From Clonostachys chloroleuca (Eukaryota; Ascomycota; Sordariomycetes; Hypocreales; Bionectriaceae): DNA of 64,000 nucleotides. The stretch lies in the NCBI GenBank assembly GCA_037952775.1, contig JBANAY010000003.1, forward strand, positions 34,410,001 to 34,474,000. The letters are read 5' to 3'. This document shows positions 1 to 11,633 of the stretch, piece after piece (positions within the stretch are counted from its first letter, which is position 1; each line of letters begins with the position of its first letter). Below the pieces are notes generated by a model. It did no database searches and was not told the DNA's origin. It was given only the letters and a program-made list of their open reading frames with translations. Made by a program: the position numbers and the translations under genes.

Positions 1-140
1 CTCATATAAACACGCTTGACACTTTCCACGGTAGTCTGAATTTACAGCCTGCCTTCTCTAGTGCTCTAGTCAATTTTTGAGTCAGCTTAGATATCAAGAA
101 ATGTTTTTGTAATCAACCTACCAATGAAACAGCAACTAGT
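1..140. other. AT-rich window edge, no gene seen
   Basis: No reading frame or RNA gene is recognisable. It lies just downstream of the 2EXR gene and is AT-rich like other intergenic stretches here. Confidence 0.4.
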
Positions 141-1085
141 TTATAAGTAACTTGTATATAGGTGTTTGGTGACAAGCCAGACCTCAAAGTTTGGGACCTC
201 CATATATATAAGACCCTCTTGTAGATCTAGGATAGAGTCTTCAACAAGGTTGGATAGAGCCTTATCATTATTGTCATTGCCATCCTCAAATTCAAAGGCT
301 CCACACTCAAGATTCCACAAGAACCTATACCCTCCAGATATTTCTTGATACCTACAGGGCATCATTGCTTGGATATCATTACCCACTGCTCCCTCTTTAC
401 CATTAAGAATGATATAGAGTATTCTTATTAAATAAAAATACTACATAAGGCCCTGTAGTGGCGCAGATAATCCACTCCGAATAAGAGTCTCTGATATAGC
501 AAGTTGTTTAATTTGTCCATGGATCTCCATCTCACGGCCGGTCGGACTCTGATCAACAGGTATATGTAGAAACTCGTTCCATCGATCAGGCGGAACATAT
601 AAGGTATCGCAACTGACATCAAATAGAGGTCTGAAAACTGGGGATATGGTATTGTTCGGAAATTCCAACTCGCTGGATTGCGCACGAACCCAAGAAAGAG
701 CTACCCCACGAGCTTCACGATTAACAAAGCCTAGGCTAACCTTCAAGCTAGATCCAGTCAGGAGCTTAGGGCAGAAAATATAAGACCAATTCGCAATCTG
801 TCGCTGGTTGTTATATCTCTCATCTGATTCCAGTATAGGCTGGGCAGACCAGCACCCCCGCTTGAAGATATATAGCGATTTGGTGATTGTTCCTGGAAGA
901 GCATGGCCCCAAATCTTTAGTCGTAATTCAGGGGGAGGTTGGAAAAGACCAGAAACTTCAAAATATCGGACATAGTTTAATGAATTTGGTACTTCTAGAG
1001 CAAATAATAGAGGCGAGGCAAAGAGAGAGGGGCAGAAGGCAGAGGGGCAACTTCTTATCAGTGAACCTGCAGTAGGTTTATTCAT
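141..1085 (-). CDS. 2EXR-domain protein with in-frame TAG (possible pseudogene or intron)
   Basis: The first ATG is at 1085. Around residues 45-65 the frame carries the fungal 2EXR motif (PPPELRLKIWGHALPG). This F-box-like module belongs to large, lineage-expanded families whose function is unknown. The frame ends at TAG 441-443, but the very same frame stays open past that stop to 141. That adds about 100 codons, including an acidic Asp/Asn-rich stretch. Two readings fit. Either the TAG is a nonsense mutation in an older, longer gene, or a 93 nt intron (GTAGTA donor at 444, TGTAG acceptor before 351) removes it and keeps phase. The donor is weak and no clear CTAAC branch site is visible. If neither holds, the protein simply ends at 441 with about 214 residues. 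No neighbour suggests a function. Confidence 0.55.
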
Positions 1086-1721
1086 GTGAGGACCAGTATT
1101 GTTTATATTGGAAAATGTATATGTCGGGATGAAAGAGACCAACAGTCTCTTCTCATAGTGCGGGGTATGGAATAAAGCTCTTTTAGGAACTCAGAGCCTC
1201 TGGCGGGACATCAAGCCAATGTCAGGGAGTCATTTGGTTGCTGTATCATATTCCATGCCACATTTGGCATGCAGTGTATCGCCTTCAGCTCGAACAAATC
1301 GATACATCCACTTGGAAAGGTTAAAAAATAAATATTGATTTGATACTCTGTATTCTAACATGATATATAGGTGGCTGGTCCGGGTCACCGCCATTATCAA
1401 CCCCCCAGGCACACAGCGTGTTGCTCTACTCTGCTTTCCATTGCCCAAACCCAGAATGAACAGTCCCATTTACGAGCAACAATTCGAGAACTGTTCGCCC
1501 CCCAGGATTAGAAACACAGAAGATTAAGATCATCCAATAGATGGAACCAGCCAAGGTTCATTTCCGTTATCTTCAAGTCATGTCAGGCGGTCTTGTGCCG
1601 AGTATAAGAAAGAAAACGCCTTCAACTTCAGGGCCCCTCGTACAAACACAAACACGTTGGCTTGCCCCATAAGATCATTCTATTGTAATTACCTGAGCTT
1701 GCAAAGCGCGATTTGGAGCCC
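1086..1721. other. Intergenic, 5' of the 2EXR gene and 3' of the Yrb2-like gene
   Basis: I see no conserved coding frame, RNA gene or repeat. Short frames here lack conserved motifs. Confidence 0.5.
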
Positions 1722-3372
1722 CTAGCTGCTCTGGAGCTCTTTCTGGACAATACCAAGCTCGTTCATGAAAATCTTCGCATTTGCAGCCGTCATCTAAATA
1801 AAGGATAGTGTTAGCCATCTCAAAATTCTATCATGTATCAACAAGGGAAATGAGCAATCATACCTTAACCGTGATGCTCACGGGCTTAGCATCCTCTCCC
1901 TCAAATGCTGTAAATATAATGCCGACAGACTTCAAGGAGGCTCTTTCCTGAAATTTCATCGTGGGCAATATAGCAGTATTCAGAATCACACGGTGCGTCT
2001 GATCTTGCCGCAAGATAAGGCGCGCTACCTTGTGACCCTTGCCTGCCTTATCCCCTTCGTCCTCGTCCAGTTCGAAGCCTGAAGCATCAAACGACCCGGG
2101 AACTGGTACGCCGGCGTCATCAAATTCGACGCAGGCCTCGGGGACGTTTATCTTGAGCATACCGGCTCCCCGCTCCTTCCATCCTACTTCCTTGTCATGG
2201 TAGAATACCTTTGCTCTTACAGAAACGATCGTTGCCTCGCCAGATTCGCCATCGTTGACCTCGACTATCAAAAGATGATGCTGTTAGCCCATGGTTCGCC
2301 TGAGTACGTGTTCGAGGGGTTAGCTCACCTTTCTGAAGCTTGAGTTTCTTCTTTTCTTCCGATTCCTTCTCTGGGGATACGGCTCGTCCCTCATCAGGCT
2401 GGCTATCGCCCTCCGCCTCCTCGTCTGAATCATCGTCTTCCGCATCACTATCCGGCGCACCAAATGGCTTCACTGGCTTGCCCTTCGCAAGAGGCTGGCT
2501 ACCGGGAGCGGCAAAGCTGCCCAGCGGCTTGATGCCAGACAAGGCAGAGCCAAAGGCGCCACTCCCACTGCCAAACGCACTTCCAAAACCATTAGATGTC
2601 TTTGCGGCCAAACCACCAAAAGGCGAAGCACTGCTGCTCGCGCCACCAAAAGTCAACTTAGGTGCCTCGGGCGACGAAGCAGCAGGTGCCGGTGCTGGGG
2701 AGGCGAAGGAGGATAATGGCGGGCCAGCTGCTGCTCCGAACCCGCTTCCTTTGGTATTTCCTAATGCTGCAAAAGGCGAAGATGTCGAGGATAGTTGTCC
2801 AAATCCCGAGGCAGCAAATGCGCTAGCTGATGTTTGTACCTCCTTTTTCGTAGGAGAGCTGCCAGGTTGTATTTGCTTCGAATCGGCGACGGTTGTGGTT
2901 TGATCCTGTAGCAAATATTGAGAAAAGGGTTCAACTGCATACTTGGCAACTGAGCTGCCACCGCAAAACAACTGGAACTTACCGATGGGGCATTGCCTGC
3001 CTCGCCTTCGCGATGTCTCTTCTTCTCTGGTTCTAACCTCGAGGCTCGGTCCTTAGCTGAGTCTGTCGATGTCGTGCTGGTGGCGTCATTGTTATCTGTG
3101 TCCTTATCCTCTCCCAACTGATCGTGTGAGCGTTTCTTCTTGGGCGAGAGAACTTTTTCCTCGTCGTTCTGTACTATGGATGTATCGGGAGTGGGCGTTG
3201 AGGGGTCCTCAGCCTTATCGTCTCCAGTTACGGCTGCAGAGGCCTTGTCCGAGTCGGAAATAGATGATTGCTTAAGCTCCCGACGAGCAGCTCTTGTCTC
3301 AGCATCTTCGCTGGTCTCTAAGTGGGTGGGTTCAGTTTTGGGACTGTTGTCCTTGGGTGTTTCGTCTGCCAT
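1722..3372 (-). CDS. YRB2: Ran-binding protein with FG motifs (Yrb2/RanBP3 type)
   Basis: Four exons join in phase: 3372-2983, 2905-2329, 2264-1864 and 1793-1722, giving 479 residues. The N-terminal 130 residues are acidic and lysine-rich with a KKKRS basic cluster, a likely nuclear signal. Residues about 131-260 carry FG/FGxx motifs (PFGGLAAK, GFGSAFGSG). Residues about 325-465 form a Ran-binding domain with the WKERGAGMLKIN signature. The last 23 residues come from a short exon, and the intron before it has a GGCTAAC branch site. In yeast, Yrb2 acts as a nuclear cofactor of Crm1 export by binding Ran-GTP. The Nup2/Nup50 family shares the FG plus Ran-binding layout, so the choice of Yrb2 over Nup2 rests on size and domain order. 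No frameshift is needed. Confidence 0.85.
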
Positions 3373-4426
3373 GGCACCTTTGGGCGGTAATGATGGTCGC
3401 GAAGTTGGGGATAGCGGGGAGAGGGCGAAGTCTGATCGGTACGAGTCGCAGCTGGGCGAGGTTGGAGGGGAGCGGCCCCGAGCTCGCTGATTCTCGAGCT
3501 GGAGTTCTCTCACGGCGGGTATCTCCTTGTGCTGGTGCGCATAAGAGTCGAGGTGGCCGAGAAAAAGGGCGTCAAGCGGGCAAAAATGTCCGGCTCTGTT
3601 GGTGAGGCAGGCAGGTTCAGTTGGCAAGGTTAGTAGGCAAAGTAGGCCTGGGATTTGCGCTCACCAAGTGGGTGGTTTGGGGTAGTTGGGCTAGTGTTTC
3701 AACGCAGCGCTGGGCTTTGGGTGACGAAAGAGCTGGGTCGCAGTCTCACGCCGGCTCTCTCACGGACACACTCACGCACAAGCGCTTTGCAGTCAATCAA
3801 AAGGCGCCGCTTTGTCCTATTGGTTTGCTTCGGCAGTTTCTTCTTAGTCCGTTGGTGGACATCGACAGGGAGTGTGGATTATGTGCTGTAAAAAGAAGGT
3901 TCAGCGGGCAAGTCCAGGCTCGTCCTGTCCAATCAACGCCCCAGCACACATCCAAGACGGATGCAATTGATTCTCCCCTCATGTACTTGTACCTACTTGT
4001 GCCAACACCAAATATGGAGCCTGCAGGTAGTCATTAAGGCTAGCGGTATTGATAACGGGCACTGCACGTCCAACCAAGATGTATAGAAGGCAGATTTGAG
4101 ACAAAGCAGCGAGTACTTGCACATTAAGCGATCAAATCGCCCCGGAATCATCTACGAGGGCATAACACACACAACATCTTCATGCACGGCGCGATTTGGT
4201 TACCAACAAAGGCTACAAGAGGAAAAAAATCAAATTCGATGCCAGCCCTTTTACACTCGATACAAAATAAGCAATTGGCCATGTGCTCCATTTCAACAAA
4301 CCCAGATAAATAGAGTGCGGGATCGGAAGAAAGAAAGAAAGGTTCTAGTAAGAATGCACATTGAATGTCCCTCTGGCTCATACAAAGAGGATACGTCACC
4401 TCGCTCGCAGAAACTGCTCCGATCTT
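3373..4426. other. Intergenic, promoter side of YRB2 and 3' side of YIP4
   Basis: No gene is supported. The stretch contains a CCAAT at 3929-3933 on the plus strand, an inverted CCAAT (ATTGG) near 3818, and a GAAA-rich tract near 4329-4342. Long frames here lack conserved features. Confidence 0.45.
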
Positions 4427-5444
4427 CTAGCTGATGAAGCAGAGGCAGCCGAGTCCCATGTAAAAGATAAACAGAGGGAAAACAGCCAGCATAACACGAT
4501 TCTTCACCACACCACTACCGCCAAGGATGCTAACGCCAGCGGCCAAAGACCAGAGAACCAAAACAATGTACACCGGTATTCGTGCAATCCAGTAGAGGTG
4601 GAGAGCCGACATGAGCGCGGCAAGGACAAGAGGGAACAGGGTGTACCCGATGATGCAGACGCTCTGGGCAAAAGAACTGGAATCCAAGATGTCAGCATCA
4701 ATGATCATGCGGAGAGACATTCAGAGTCTGGACTTACATGCTACCGCCCAGCAACCGAATCTGAAGGGTTACGATCGCCTCGCCCAGCCAGACCATAGCA
4801 AACACACCGCTAAAGACTGCATCTCGCTGCTCGGGGCGAGCATTGAAGCTGAGAAGCAGACTCAGAAGGAGACAGAAGATGAGAGGACCCCAAAGATCCC
4901 AATCCCGTAAACCTGGCGTCAAATTGCTCTGTAGCAAATTGTCCGAGTCGATAACCCTGCTGGCCAGTCCAGTGAGCTCCTCTCTCGTACCAGTGATGCC
5001 AGCTCCTCTGATGTTGGAGTAGGCACCCCGAATACCACCCTCGGAATCGAACATAGTACCACCAAGGAGGTACTTGGGGTAGAGCACCTCCCGCAACTTG
5101 GCCCATATCGCGAGCAAGTCTCGCTTGAGAGTCTCCCATACCGTCTCGTCAATTGTGTTCTGGGGCGCCCTGCGATCTTCGCCAGGAATGCTCGAGGTCC
5201 AACCTTCATTTGCAGGTCGCGATGAGGAGGAGCCAGATCCAATGTTACCTGTCAGCGGTTGGCTCGCAGATTGTGGTGCCAGGGGATCATCGAATTCGCC
5301 AAGGCTAGCTGTCTGCTTGTCAGCTCACAGAATTGAATACAAGCTGTTCAGCGCCAGGTGCAGACACCTACCATCATCGGGGTCGATCAAATCATCGTCA
5401 TCGTCCAATGGTGGGTTGGTGTAGTGGCCCCTTGATGAAGACAT
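4427..5444 (-). CDS. YIP4: Yip1-family Golgi membrane protein (Yip4/YIPF6)
   Basis: Three exons, 5444-5372, 5308-4738 and 4676-4427, give 297 residues. The first 60 residues are acidic and polar (DDDDDLIDPDD). The middle part shows the Yip1-domain signature (LREVLYPKYLLGG and later DWDLWGPLIFCLLLSLLL). The C-terminal half has about five membrane segments. The second splice creates the conserved GGSISFAQSVCIIGYTLFP segment, which supports the exon model. Yip proteins bind Rab GTPases and maintain Golgi and ER membrane traffic. The longer in-frame protein upstream of 5444 is not needed because the family starts with such a short acidic head. No frameshift is seen. Confidence 0.88.
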
Positions 5445-6748
5445 CGTGTTCGATCGCGCGTCTAGCTCTTCCGGGATTATTAAATCGCGGGCGGTGTTGT
5501 TGAAGAATGAAGAAGACGAGATGTAGATGAGGCGACGGGGATGTTCAGAATGCCGTGGTGCGTTGCGCAGAAGCTGGCGGGTTGCTCTGCCCAGAGATGA
5601 GTTTGGGGTATTGTAGGGGAGAGAGCTGACGTACTGAATTATTACACGGTTGCCTTTCTGGAGGTGGTGCTCTCGATGTGCTAAGCAAGTACCTGACCCC
5701 AAATGCCCAGCGGCAGGTACCTCACGCGCATAGAATCCACTCTCTGGCTTGGAAGGATGGCCGCCATGCCACTATTAATATGCCTTCAGAAGGACAGGGA
5801 GCGTAGCTACCAATGTACCTTGGGTGCTAACCCAACTTAGTAAGAGTGAAGTACCAATTGCCTAGCTATATTTATAGCTAACCTATTTGGGTAAGACTCA
5901 CAGTGCTCGAGATCTCGCAGAACAGTGTCCACTACCTTACAGGTGAGCTACGTAAGTACATGTGACGGGGCGCTAGAAAGTTGCTGTTGGATGGCCCTTG
6001 TCTGCCTCCATCTAAGCATCATGGCTAACAAGGTGCACCTTGCCCTGGCCAAAGCTCATATTGGTTATTGCTCTTTTCACTTATCCATACGAACTCAACT
6101 CACGCTATGATATTTGGGCCCTAGCAGCAACGATAGTAAGTCTCGGCCAATTGTCCAAAGCTGAATACAGGAGCAACCCCTACCAAGAGATTCATTTGTG
6201 CCCACCCAGCTATATGACTGGAATGAGACTACGTCAAGAGAACACGAAAAGCCTGGCTTGTTCCACTGAAGTATAACCTCCGACGGTATAGTCCCTCATA
6301 AGTAAAGCTAAGATTGGTGTACTCAGCAATTGGCTCTGCTGGTGCTGGGACATGTATCTACATAAGGTGCAGAGTACCTATCGCTCCGGACTGCTGTAAA
6401 AAATATCTCAAAAACTGACTGCAGACATGAAGGCGAAAAGCCAAATATTCAACTTTATTCAACTCCGCGATTTGTAATAAAGACGAGAATTACTTCGCTC
6501 CATAGAGCGTTCGCTTAAACTGGCGGGTCAAAGGCACTGTACACACGAAGCATACTAGCACGCATTAACACTGTGCGAATAAAGAAGAAAACACGAACAC
6601 CGCCATTCTCGCAATTTCTCCCCTTCTCGAGTAACTGGTCGTGAGGTCCTCGGCCTGAGCACCAGGGATAACACGATTCAAAACACCCAAAGCTCACCAA
6701 ACACATATCTTCCCTCAATCTTAAATACAGTTCTCCTTTCCTTTCCCA
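5445..6748. other. AT-rich divergent intergenic region between YIP4 and EED
   Basis: This 1.3 kb holds no frame with recognisable features and no tRNA-like B box. It must contain the promoters of both divergent genes. Nothing else is evident. Confidence 0.5.
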
Positions 6749-8931
6749 ATGGCTACGCCTGGCCATCTACCCATCAAATATGACGACGATGCCGCGTTCG
6801 ACCTCCCGGAGCTGGCAGCTCATCTAGTCCTTGAAGTGCGCGATCCTCTCGCCCTCCATCTTGCTCAAGTCCCATACTGACATTTTTGAAGGATGACACC
6901 AGGTTCTTAACTGCTGGAGATACATCCGTTGGAGGTAAATATATCCACCCCATCCTTATGTTTCTCTTCTCTTTTGTCACTGAAGGGAGGTAACAAGGAG
7001 ATCACGGCAAGGTCTAACTATATATCTTAGAGGTGTTTGCGGTGAAGTTCTGTCCATATCAACCCATGGACGCGGATCCTGTCTTCGCCGCCGTCAGCAA
7101 AAAACACGTAAGGACTCGGTTATTTGAGTATGACATTGCCCTCTCTGACATCCCTTGACCCAGGTCGCCATATGTAAACTATGGAAAGACTACAATTCTG
7201 GTACCAGCGTTTTCAAAACGATCAAGCTCATAAGAGATGATGATGTATGCCAACCCCAATATACTCTGCCCTCTTTAAAAGCCAGGACTCTGATTCTTCT
7301 TGCTTAGGATGGAGTATCCAACTGCTGTTGCACATGGACTCGGGATCCAATTACCGGCGTGCCATACATCTGTGTCGCCGGATTTGACGGCATTGTCAAG
7401 GTGTATGACATTATCCAAGAAAAGCTTGTCGAGGTATGCTCTTCCGTACAATGGGTAATGGGCAGTCATAAGACTAACATGGACATCTCGTAGAGCTTCA
7501 CCGGGCATGGAGGAGTAGGTGACCTACATTCTTTCTGAATCAAATACATGCATAGGTCTGTGCATTCGCGACATCTACTAAATCGTAGGTCTTAGGGTAT
7601 TAATGACTTGGCAACATCGCCAGTTGATCCCGCGATAATTGCGTCAGCGTCAGATGACACTACAGTACGAATCTGGACTCTAGATCCAAAGCACAGAGAG
7701 CAGCCATGTCTTTGCATCCTAGGCGGGGAGGGTCATATTGCCGAGGTTCTCACAGCGGTATGCCACTTGCCAATGAGCCCGCTCGCCTCCGTCAGTTGAT
7801 TAATCGAAACCCTCCTCCAGGCTTTCCACGATAACGGGACCTTCCTCCTAACCGGCGGCCATGACCATCGAATCAATCTGGTAGGTCACTCTCTATCTCC
7901 ATCGCTTCCACTTGGCAACTTAAAAAAACTAATGCATGGACCAGTGGACGCTGCCAGAACTTCCCACCGAGTGTCGAGAGGCACCAATCCAGGTGCATTA
8001 TCCTCATTTTTCAACTTCTGCAGTTCACGGCGGCATCGTCGACTGGTATAGTTCTCGTTCCTCAATGCATTTGACATCTATTCGTATATAAGGCTGACAC
8101 GATTGAAGTGTTGCATTTTACGGAGATTATATCTTATCAAAGGCGCATCAAGATAATATCATTGTCCTTTGGGAGATTCTAGGCTTCTCCTCTGAGGATC
8201 CTCCACCAGAAGAGAGCATTGCACCTCTGCCGCAGATTCCTCGACCCCATGACCATCCAGCCACACAGTTTACACGCTCTGCCTTTGTGCCTACAGTCTC
8301 AGCCGAGTGCCCGCTTCAGTATGACCGACGAATGCAATTCCATACACCAAAGTGTGGTGAGATGTTCTTCTTGCGTTTCCAGTTACACCTCCAGCCCGAT
8401 CAGCACCCCATCCTAGTCTTTGCCAACCCGGCTGGCGAGATATTCATGTGGGATCTGGAGAGAATCCGGGCATACAATGATCTCATGGCTCGTATAAACG
8501 ATCCAAATCGCACCAAGAATGAGCCGGTCCGCCTCCCCAAGTGGCTAGGGCGGCTTCGTGCTCCAAACAATGGCAAGCCAGTGAGCAGTGGCAAAGGATC
8601 TCAGAGAGGGAGCCAGACGCCGGAAATCGACAGCAACAGAATTGTGTACGATATATCCGACATCAATCCTCGGAATATTACAGATTGGCAGGCGAGGTAC
8701 TCCGTCACGGACAGAGATCATGCCCTAGAGCCCCATAGCCGAACGGAAGTTGACATACGCGGCGGGGATTTCAACTCTGGCAAGGGACAGAAAGGTGGTC
8801 CTCGGAGGTACAGAGTCGTGAAAGATCCACTGGTCGGCCGGCAGGCATCATGGAGCCCGGGGGGTGAATGGTGTGTGGTTGTTGGGAGTCAGAATATGAT
8901 ACTCGTGTTGAGGCGCTGGAAGAAGATGTAA
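6749..8931 (+). CDS. EED: EED-type WD40 subunit of Polycomb repressive complex 2
   Basis: Ten exons join in phase: 6749-6835, 6892-6934, 7031-7107, 7164-7244, 7308-7433, 7494-7514, 7596-7757, 7821-7880, 7945-8045 and 8109-8931, giving 526 residues. WD40 blades are visible as VAGFDGIVKVYDI, ASASDDTTVRIWT and LTGGHDHRINLW. The order GHGG-GINDL, then HGGIVDCVAFYGDYILSK, follows the EED/ESC family. The last exon holds a long family-specific insert, then the closing blade (ASWSPGGEWCVVVG). EED binds H3K27me3 and stimulates the PRC2 methyltransferase. Exon 6 is only 21 nt and in frame. The first donor (GTGCGC) is weak, so the first 29 residues are the least certain part. The gene converges on RRN11 with 94 nt between stop codons. 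Confidence 0.88.
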
Positions 8932-9025
8932 AGCACATAAGCGCAGCGTTATGTGATCGCCGATTAGGAGTCGGAGGCACGGTAATGCTATAGTCGCTAT
9001 CCATGTGTTTTTGTATATATACTCG

Positions 9026-10219
9026 TCAACCGGTCCTAAAAGGTAGAGAAGAGAACATTGGCCGTTGAACGTTTTCAGACATATCATCCTCCACCCCCAG
9101 GATAGACTTTGAGAATGAATCCAGTTCACCACCTACTTCTCGAAGTCGGGCTAAATATCTACGAGCGGTGATCTGTTCCGATTCTCTCTCTTCTTCCGCT
9201 CTTTGCATGACTAGGTAGGGCGTAGGCACGACTGGCAGAACCAAGTCAGAAATATAGAGTGAGACCATTGCACGGAGCCTCAAAAACTGATCGTGCTTCG
9301 AATACGGCCGATCCTGAGCGAGTCTGTCCATTTTTTCGGCCACATCCTTCATGCTCGCAAGGGCTTGTAGCCTAATGGTGTCTTTGCGTTTTGCGAGGCG
9401 GTCTTCGCGACCTGGGATTGAGCTCTCCATAGGTTCAGCCACCCTATCAGTAAATTCTGACGGGTCGCCTATTTCCATATCCCAGGGTTGACCATGCTCT
9501 CCCTCCTCTTCGATTTCGTCGATACCTTCATCGGCGTCTTCCAGAGCTATCAGCTGCTCCGTATGTGTATTGTATATCTCACAGCTGAGCAAGGCTAGCC
9601 AGAAGTCCAGCGCACATATAGTTCTTGGTCTTTTGTGGTCGTATGGGTGCTGCTGAATCAGGGTCTCAAAGTATGCCCGGACCTTATCCATGTTGGCAGC
9701 CGAACCCCATCTTCTCTTCCATTTCAACGCTTCATCTCCAGATTGTGGAGGTTTCTCCCCCTCCCGCATGAGTATCTCGGCGCCAATAGCCCAAAGGTTG
9801 TAATACCGAACATCAGTAGGGTACCCCCTCGGCTGCATCTGAAGCAACAAGCCATATGCTCTCGCTGCGCGTGAAATTTGACTCTGGTCAATAAATTGTT
9901 GTGTTGCTTGTAATAGGTTCAGAAACCTTTTCTCTTTTTGTGAAGGGTCCTTGTTCGGGTCCTTTTTTCGTTTGTCCTGTTCGTCCTCCTTCTCACCATC
10001 GGATTCCGATTCTATCCGATAAGAAGAGCCATGGTCGAGGCCTCTATGAGGGAACAACGGGATCTTTTCGGAAGGGTCCTCATCTGTATCTGTAAGCCCG
10101 ACAAATGAGAACTGAAGCAGCTGTCCAGGGCTGCGACTGAACGGGTTGATGGAATCAGAGGGCAAATGGGCAGGTCTTAAACGTTGTGGTTCAATATCTG
10201 ATCGCTTCCTTTTTTCCAT
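9026..10219 (-). CDS. RRN11: RNA polymerase I core-factor subunit, Rrn11-like
   Basis: A single uninterrupted exon encodes 397 residues from ATG 10219. The first 90 residues are charged and disordered. Residues about 95-250 look like helical TPR-type repeats (ISRAARAYGLLLQMQPR, RYYNLWAIGAEIL), followed by ALDFWLALLSCEIYN, which I associate with the Rrn11 family. Rrn11 is part of the core factor that recruits Pol I to rDNA promoters in the nucleolus. The acidic stretch EDADEGIDEIEEEGEHG follows. The assignment rests on recalled family resemblance, so a different TPR-like nuclear protein cannot be excluded. Downstream it nearly abuts the convergent EED gene. Confidence 0.65.
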   Translation of the reverse strand: MEKRKRSDIEPQRLRPAHLPSDSINPFSRSPGQLLQFSFVGLTDTDEDPSEKIPLFPHRGLDHGSSYRIESESDGEKEDEQDKRKKDPNKDPSQKEKRFLNLLQATQQFIDQSQISRAARAYGLLLQMQPRGYPTDVRYYNLWAIGAEILMREGEKPPQSGDEALKWKRRWGSAANMDKVRAYFETLIQQHPYDHKRPRTICALDFWLALLSCEIYNTHTEQLIALEDADEGIDEIEEEGEHGQPWDMEIGDPSEFTDRVAEPMESSIPGREDRLAKRKDTIRLQALASMKDVAEKMDRLAQDRPYSKHDQFLRLRAMVSLYISDLVLPVVPTPYLVMQRAEEERESEQITARRYLARLREVGGELDSFSKSILGVEDDMSENVQRPMFSSLPFRTG

Positions 10220-10729
10220 TATGCAATGCGTCCTTCAGAACCACGGCTACTGGTGTATTTTGGGTCTTTGTCCTTGGGTCAATCGATTTTAAGTGTAGGT
10301 AGTTCTTGAGACCGTTTTGACGTCGTCTAAATTTTAGTGGAGATGCTGGAACAGTTGCTCAGATTTTCCAACCAAAAGAAACAACCAGCACACACCGAAG
10401 GGGAAAAGGAAAAGTGCGAGATAAAGAAAGTAAGAAAATGAATCGTATGGGTGATTCAAAATTAAGTCCTGTTTTTCCTGGTCTACATCCCAAGCCCCAA
10501 GTTTTGAAATTAAGCTCTTGGTCTAGGGTATGCACATTATCGAGAGTTGACCGAAGATAGGCAACTATATTTTCTTCAGGTAGAGGCGGCTTCAGTTTTG
10601 ATGAATGCAAGTATTCGTCGAATTCTTCTAATGACAAGCCAAGAAAAGCTTCCAGCATGGGTCTATGCCCAAATTTACAGTGGCGCTCTCTCAATACTTT
10701 ACAAACACATTTTTCCATTGAAGGACCGG
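10220..10729. other. Intergenic, 3' of NDUFA5 and 5' of RRN11
   Basis: The stretch holds minus- and plus-strand frames of 130-185 codons, neither with a recognisable motif. Both overlap the last NDUFA5 exon. I treat them as chance frames. Confidence 0.45.
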
Positions 10730-11633
10730 TTAAGGAGCAGAGCGCTCGAAGTAGGTCCACTGTCCTTCAACAGGCTTCTCCTCAAGATCCTCCCAACTGT
10801 TTATCGGATGTTAGCGAATTGTTTCGGTGAATTGTCAAGGATTGAGGCGAATCGAAGCAGGCCAAGGGACTTCAATTTGTGCGAAGAGGTGAAAGTGACT
10901 TACACCTTGGACTTCTCCATTGTGTCAATTAGCTGGAGTTCACCCTCGGCAACATCAATGATCTCCTCAATGAGGCCGGCACCAATCTGCTGCTCGAGCT
11001 TGTGGACCCTGGAACCGAAGTTAGCTCCGTCAATATATTGCTGGAATGTCCTCCGATCGAGGATACACCTGCAATTGGGATGTAAACTCACTGGTCAGCG
11101 GTAAGTTGAGGCTCGTCCTCCCACTCAATCTGCTCATGATCCTCGAGTGGTTTACGTTCGGCCCAGACAACTTGGGATGCTCGTTCGGTAGGAGTTCGGA
11201 CACCCTCCAACTCGCCACCCTCATCCGCTTCGCCATCCCATTCTTCAACCCGGGGATCTCCAGTCTCGTGCCTTTGCCCAATAACGAAGACGCGGTTGCC
11301 CAACTTGACTGTCCTCGCCTCACTGCCGTCAATGCGACCGCTGTTCACTCGGAAAGCCTCAGCGCTCTGTCCCACGAGGGCCTTGGCCTTGACCGCCCAC
11401 TCATCATAGCCGGGAGGTATTTGTGCCTCAACAAGAGCGAGACGGTGCTTGGTCACTGCCTCGACGGATTGGCGGTATAGCGACGACTCGGGAAATGACT
11501 GAAGCTTGTGGAGGGTAGTGCCGTAGAGGTAGAGGAGGGTCGATCGGGGCGTCGAATGTGTCCACAGGCCGGTCAGGCCGGTAGGAGTGCCCGCCTCCAG
11601 ATAGCGCGCAAGCAAACGGGTGGTTGGCCGCAT
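10730..11633 (-). CDS. NDUFA5: Mitochondrial complex I subunit (NDUFA5 / 29.9 kDa)
   Basis: Three exons, 11633-11092, 11008-10904 and 10796-10730, give 237 residues. The N terminus (MRPTTRLLARYLEAGTPTGL) is arginine-rich and runs directly into the complex I B13/NDUFA5 domain (TGLTGLWTH, YRQSVEAVTKHRL). The acidic middle and the tail IGAGLIEEIIDVAEGELQL, then EGQWTYFERSAP, match the fungal 29.9 kDa subunit. The first intron could end at either of two acceptors. The one with a GCTAAC branch site (TTCCAG before 11008) restores the conserved sequence and is preferred. The protein is a peripheral-arm subunit of NADH:ubiquinone oxidoreductase. A GTCACGTG site lies about 120 nt upstream. Confidence 0.9.

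Noticed and set aside
2340..2903. 187-codon plus-strand frame opposite the YRB2 FG region
   Set aside because: It is an antisense shadow of a Ser/Ala/Gly-rich coding exon with no independent motif.
10359..10760. 133-codon minus-strand frame downstream of NDUFA5
   Set aside because: It overlaps the last NDUFA5 exon in another frame, has no recognised domain and lies in the probable 3' untranslated region.
10547..11104. 185-codon plus-strand frame over NDUFA5
   Set aside because: Antisense to confirmed NDUFA5 exons and introns.
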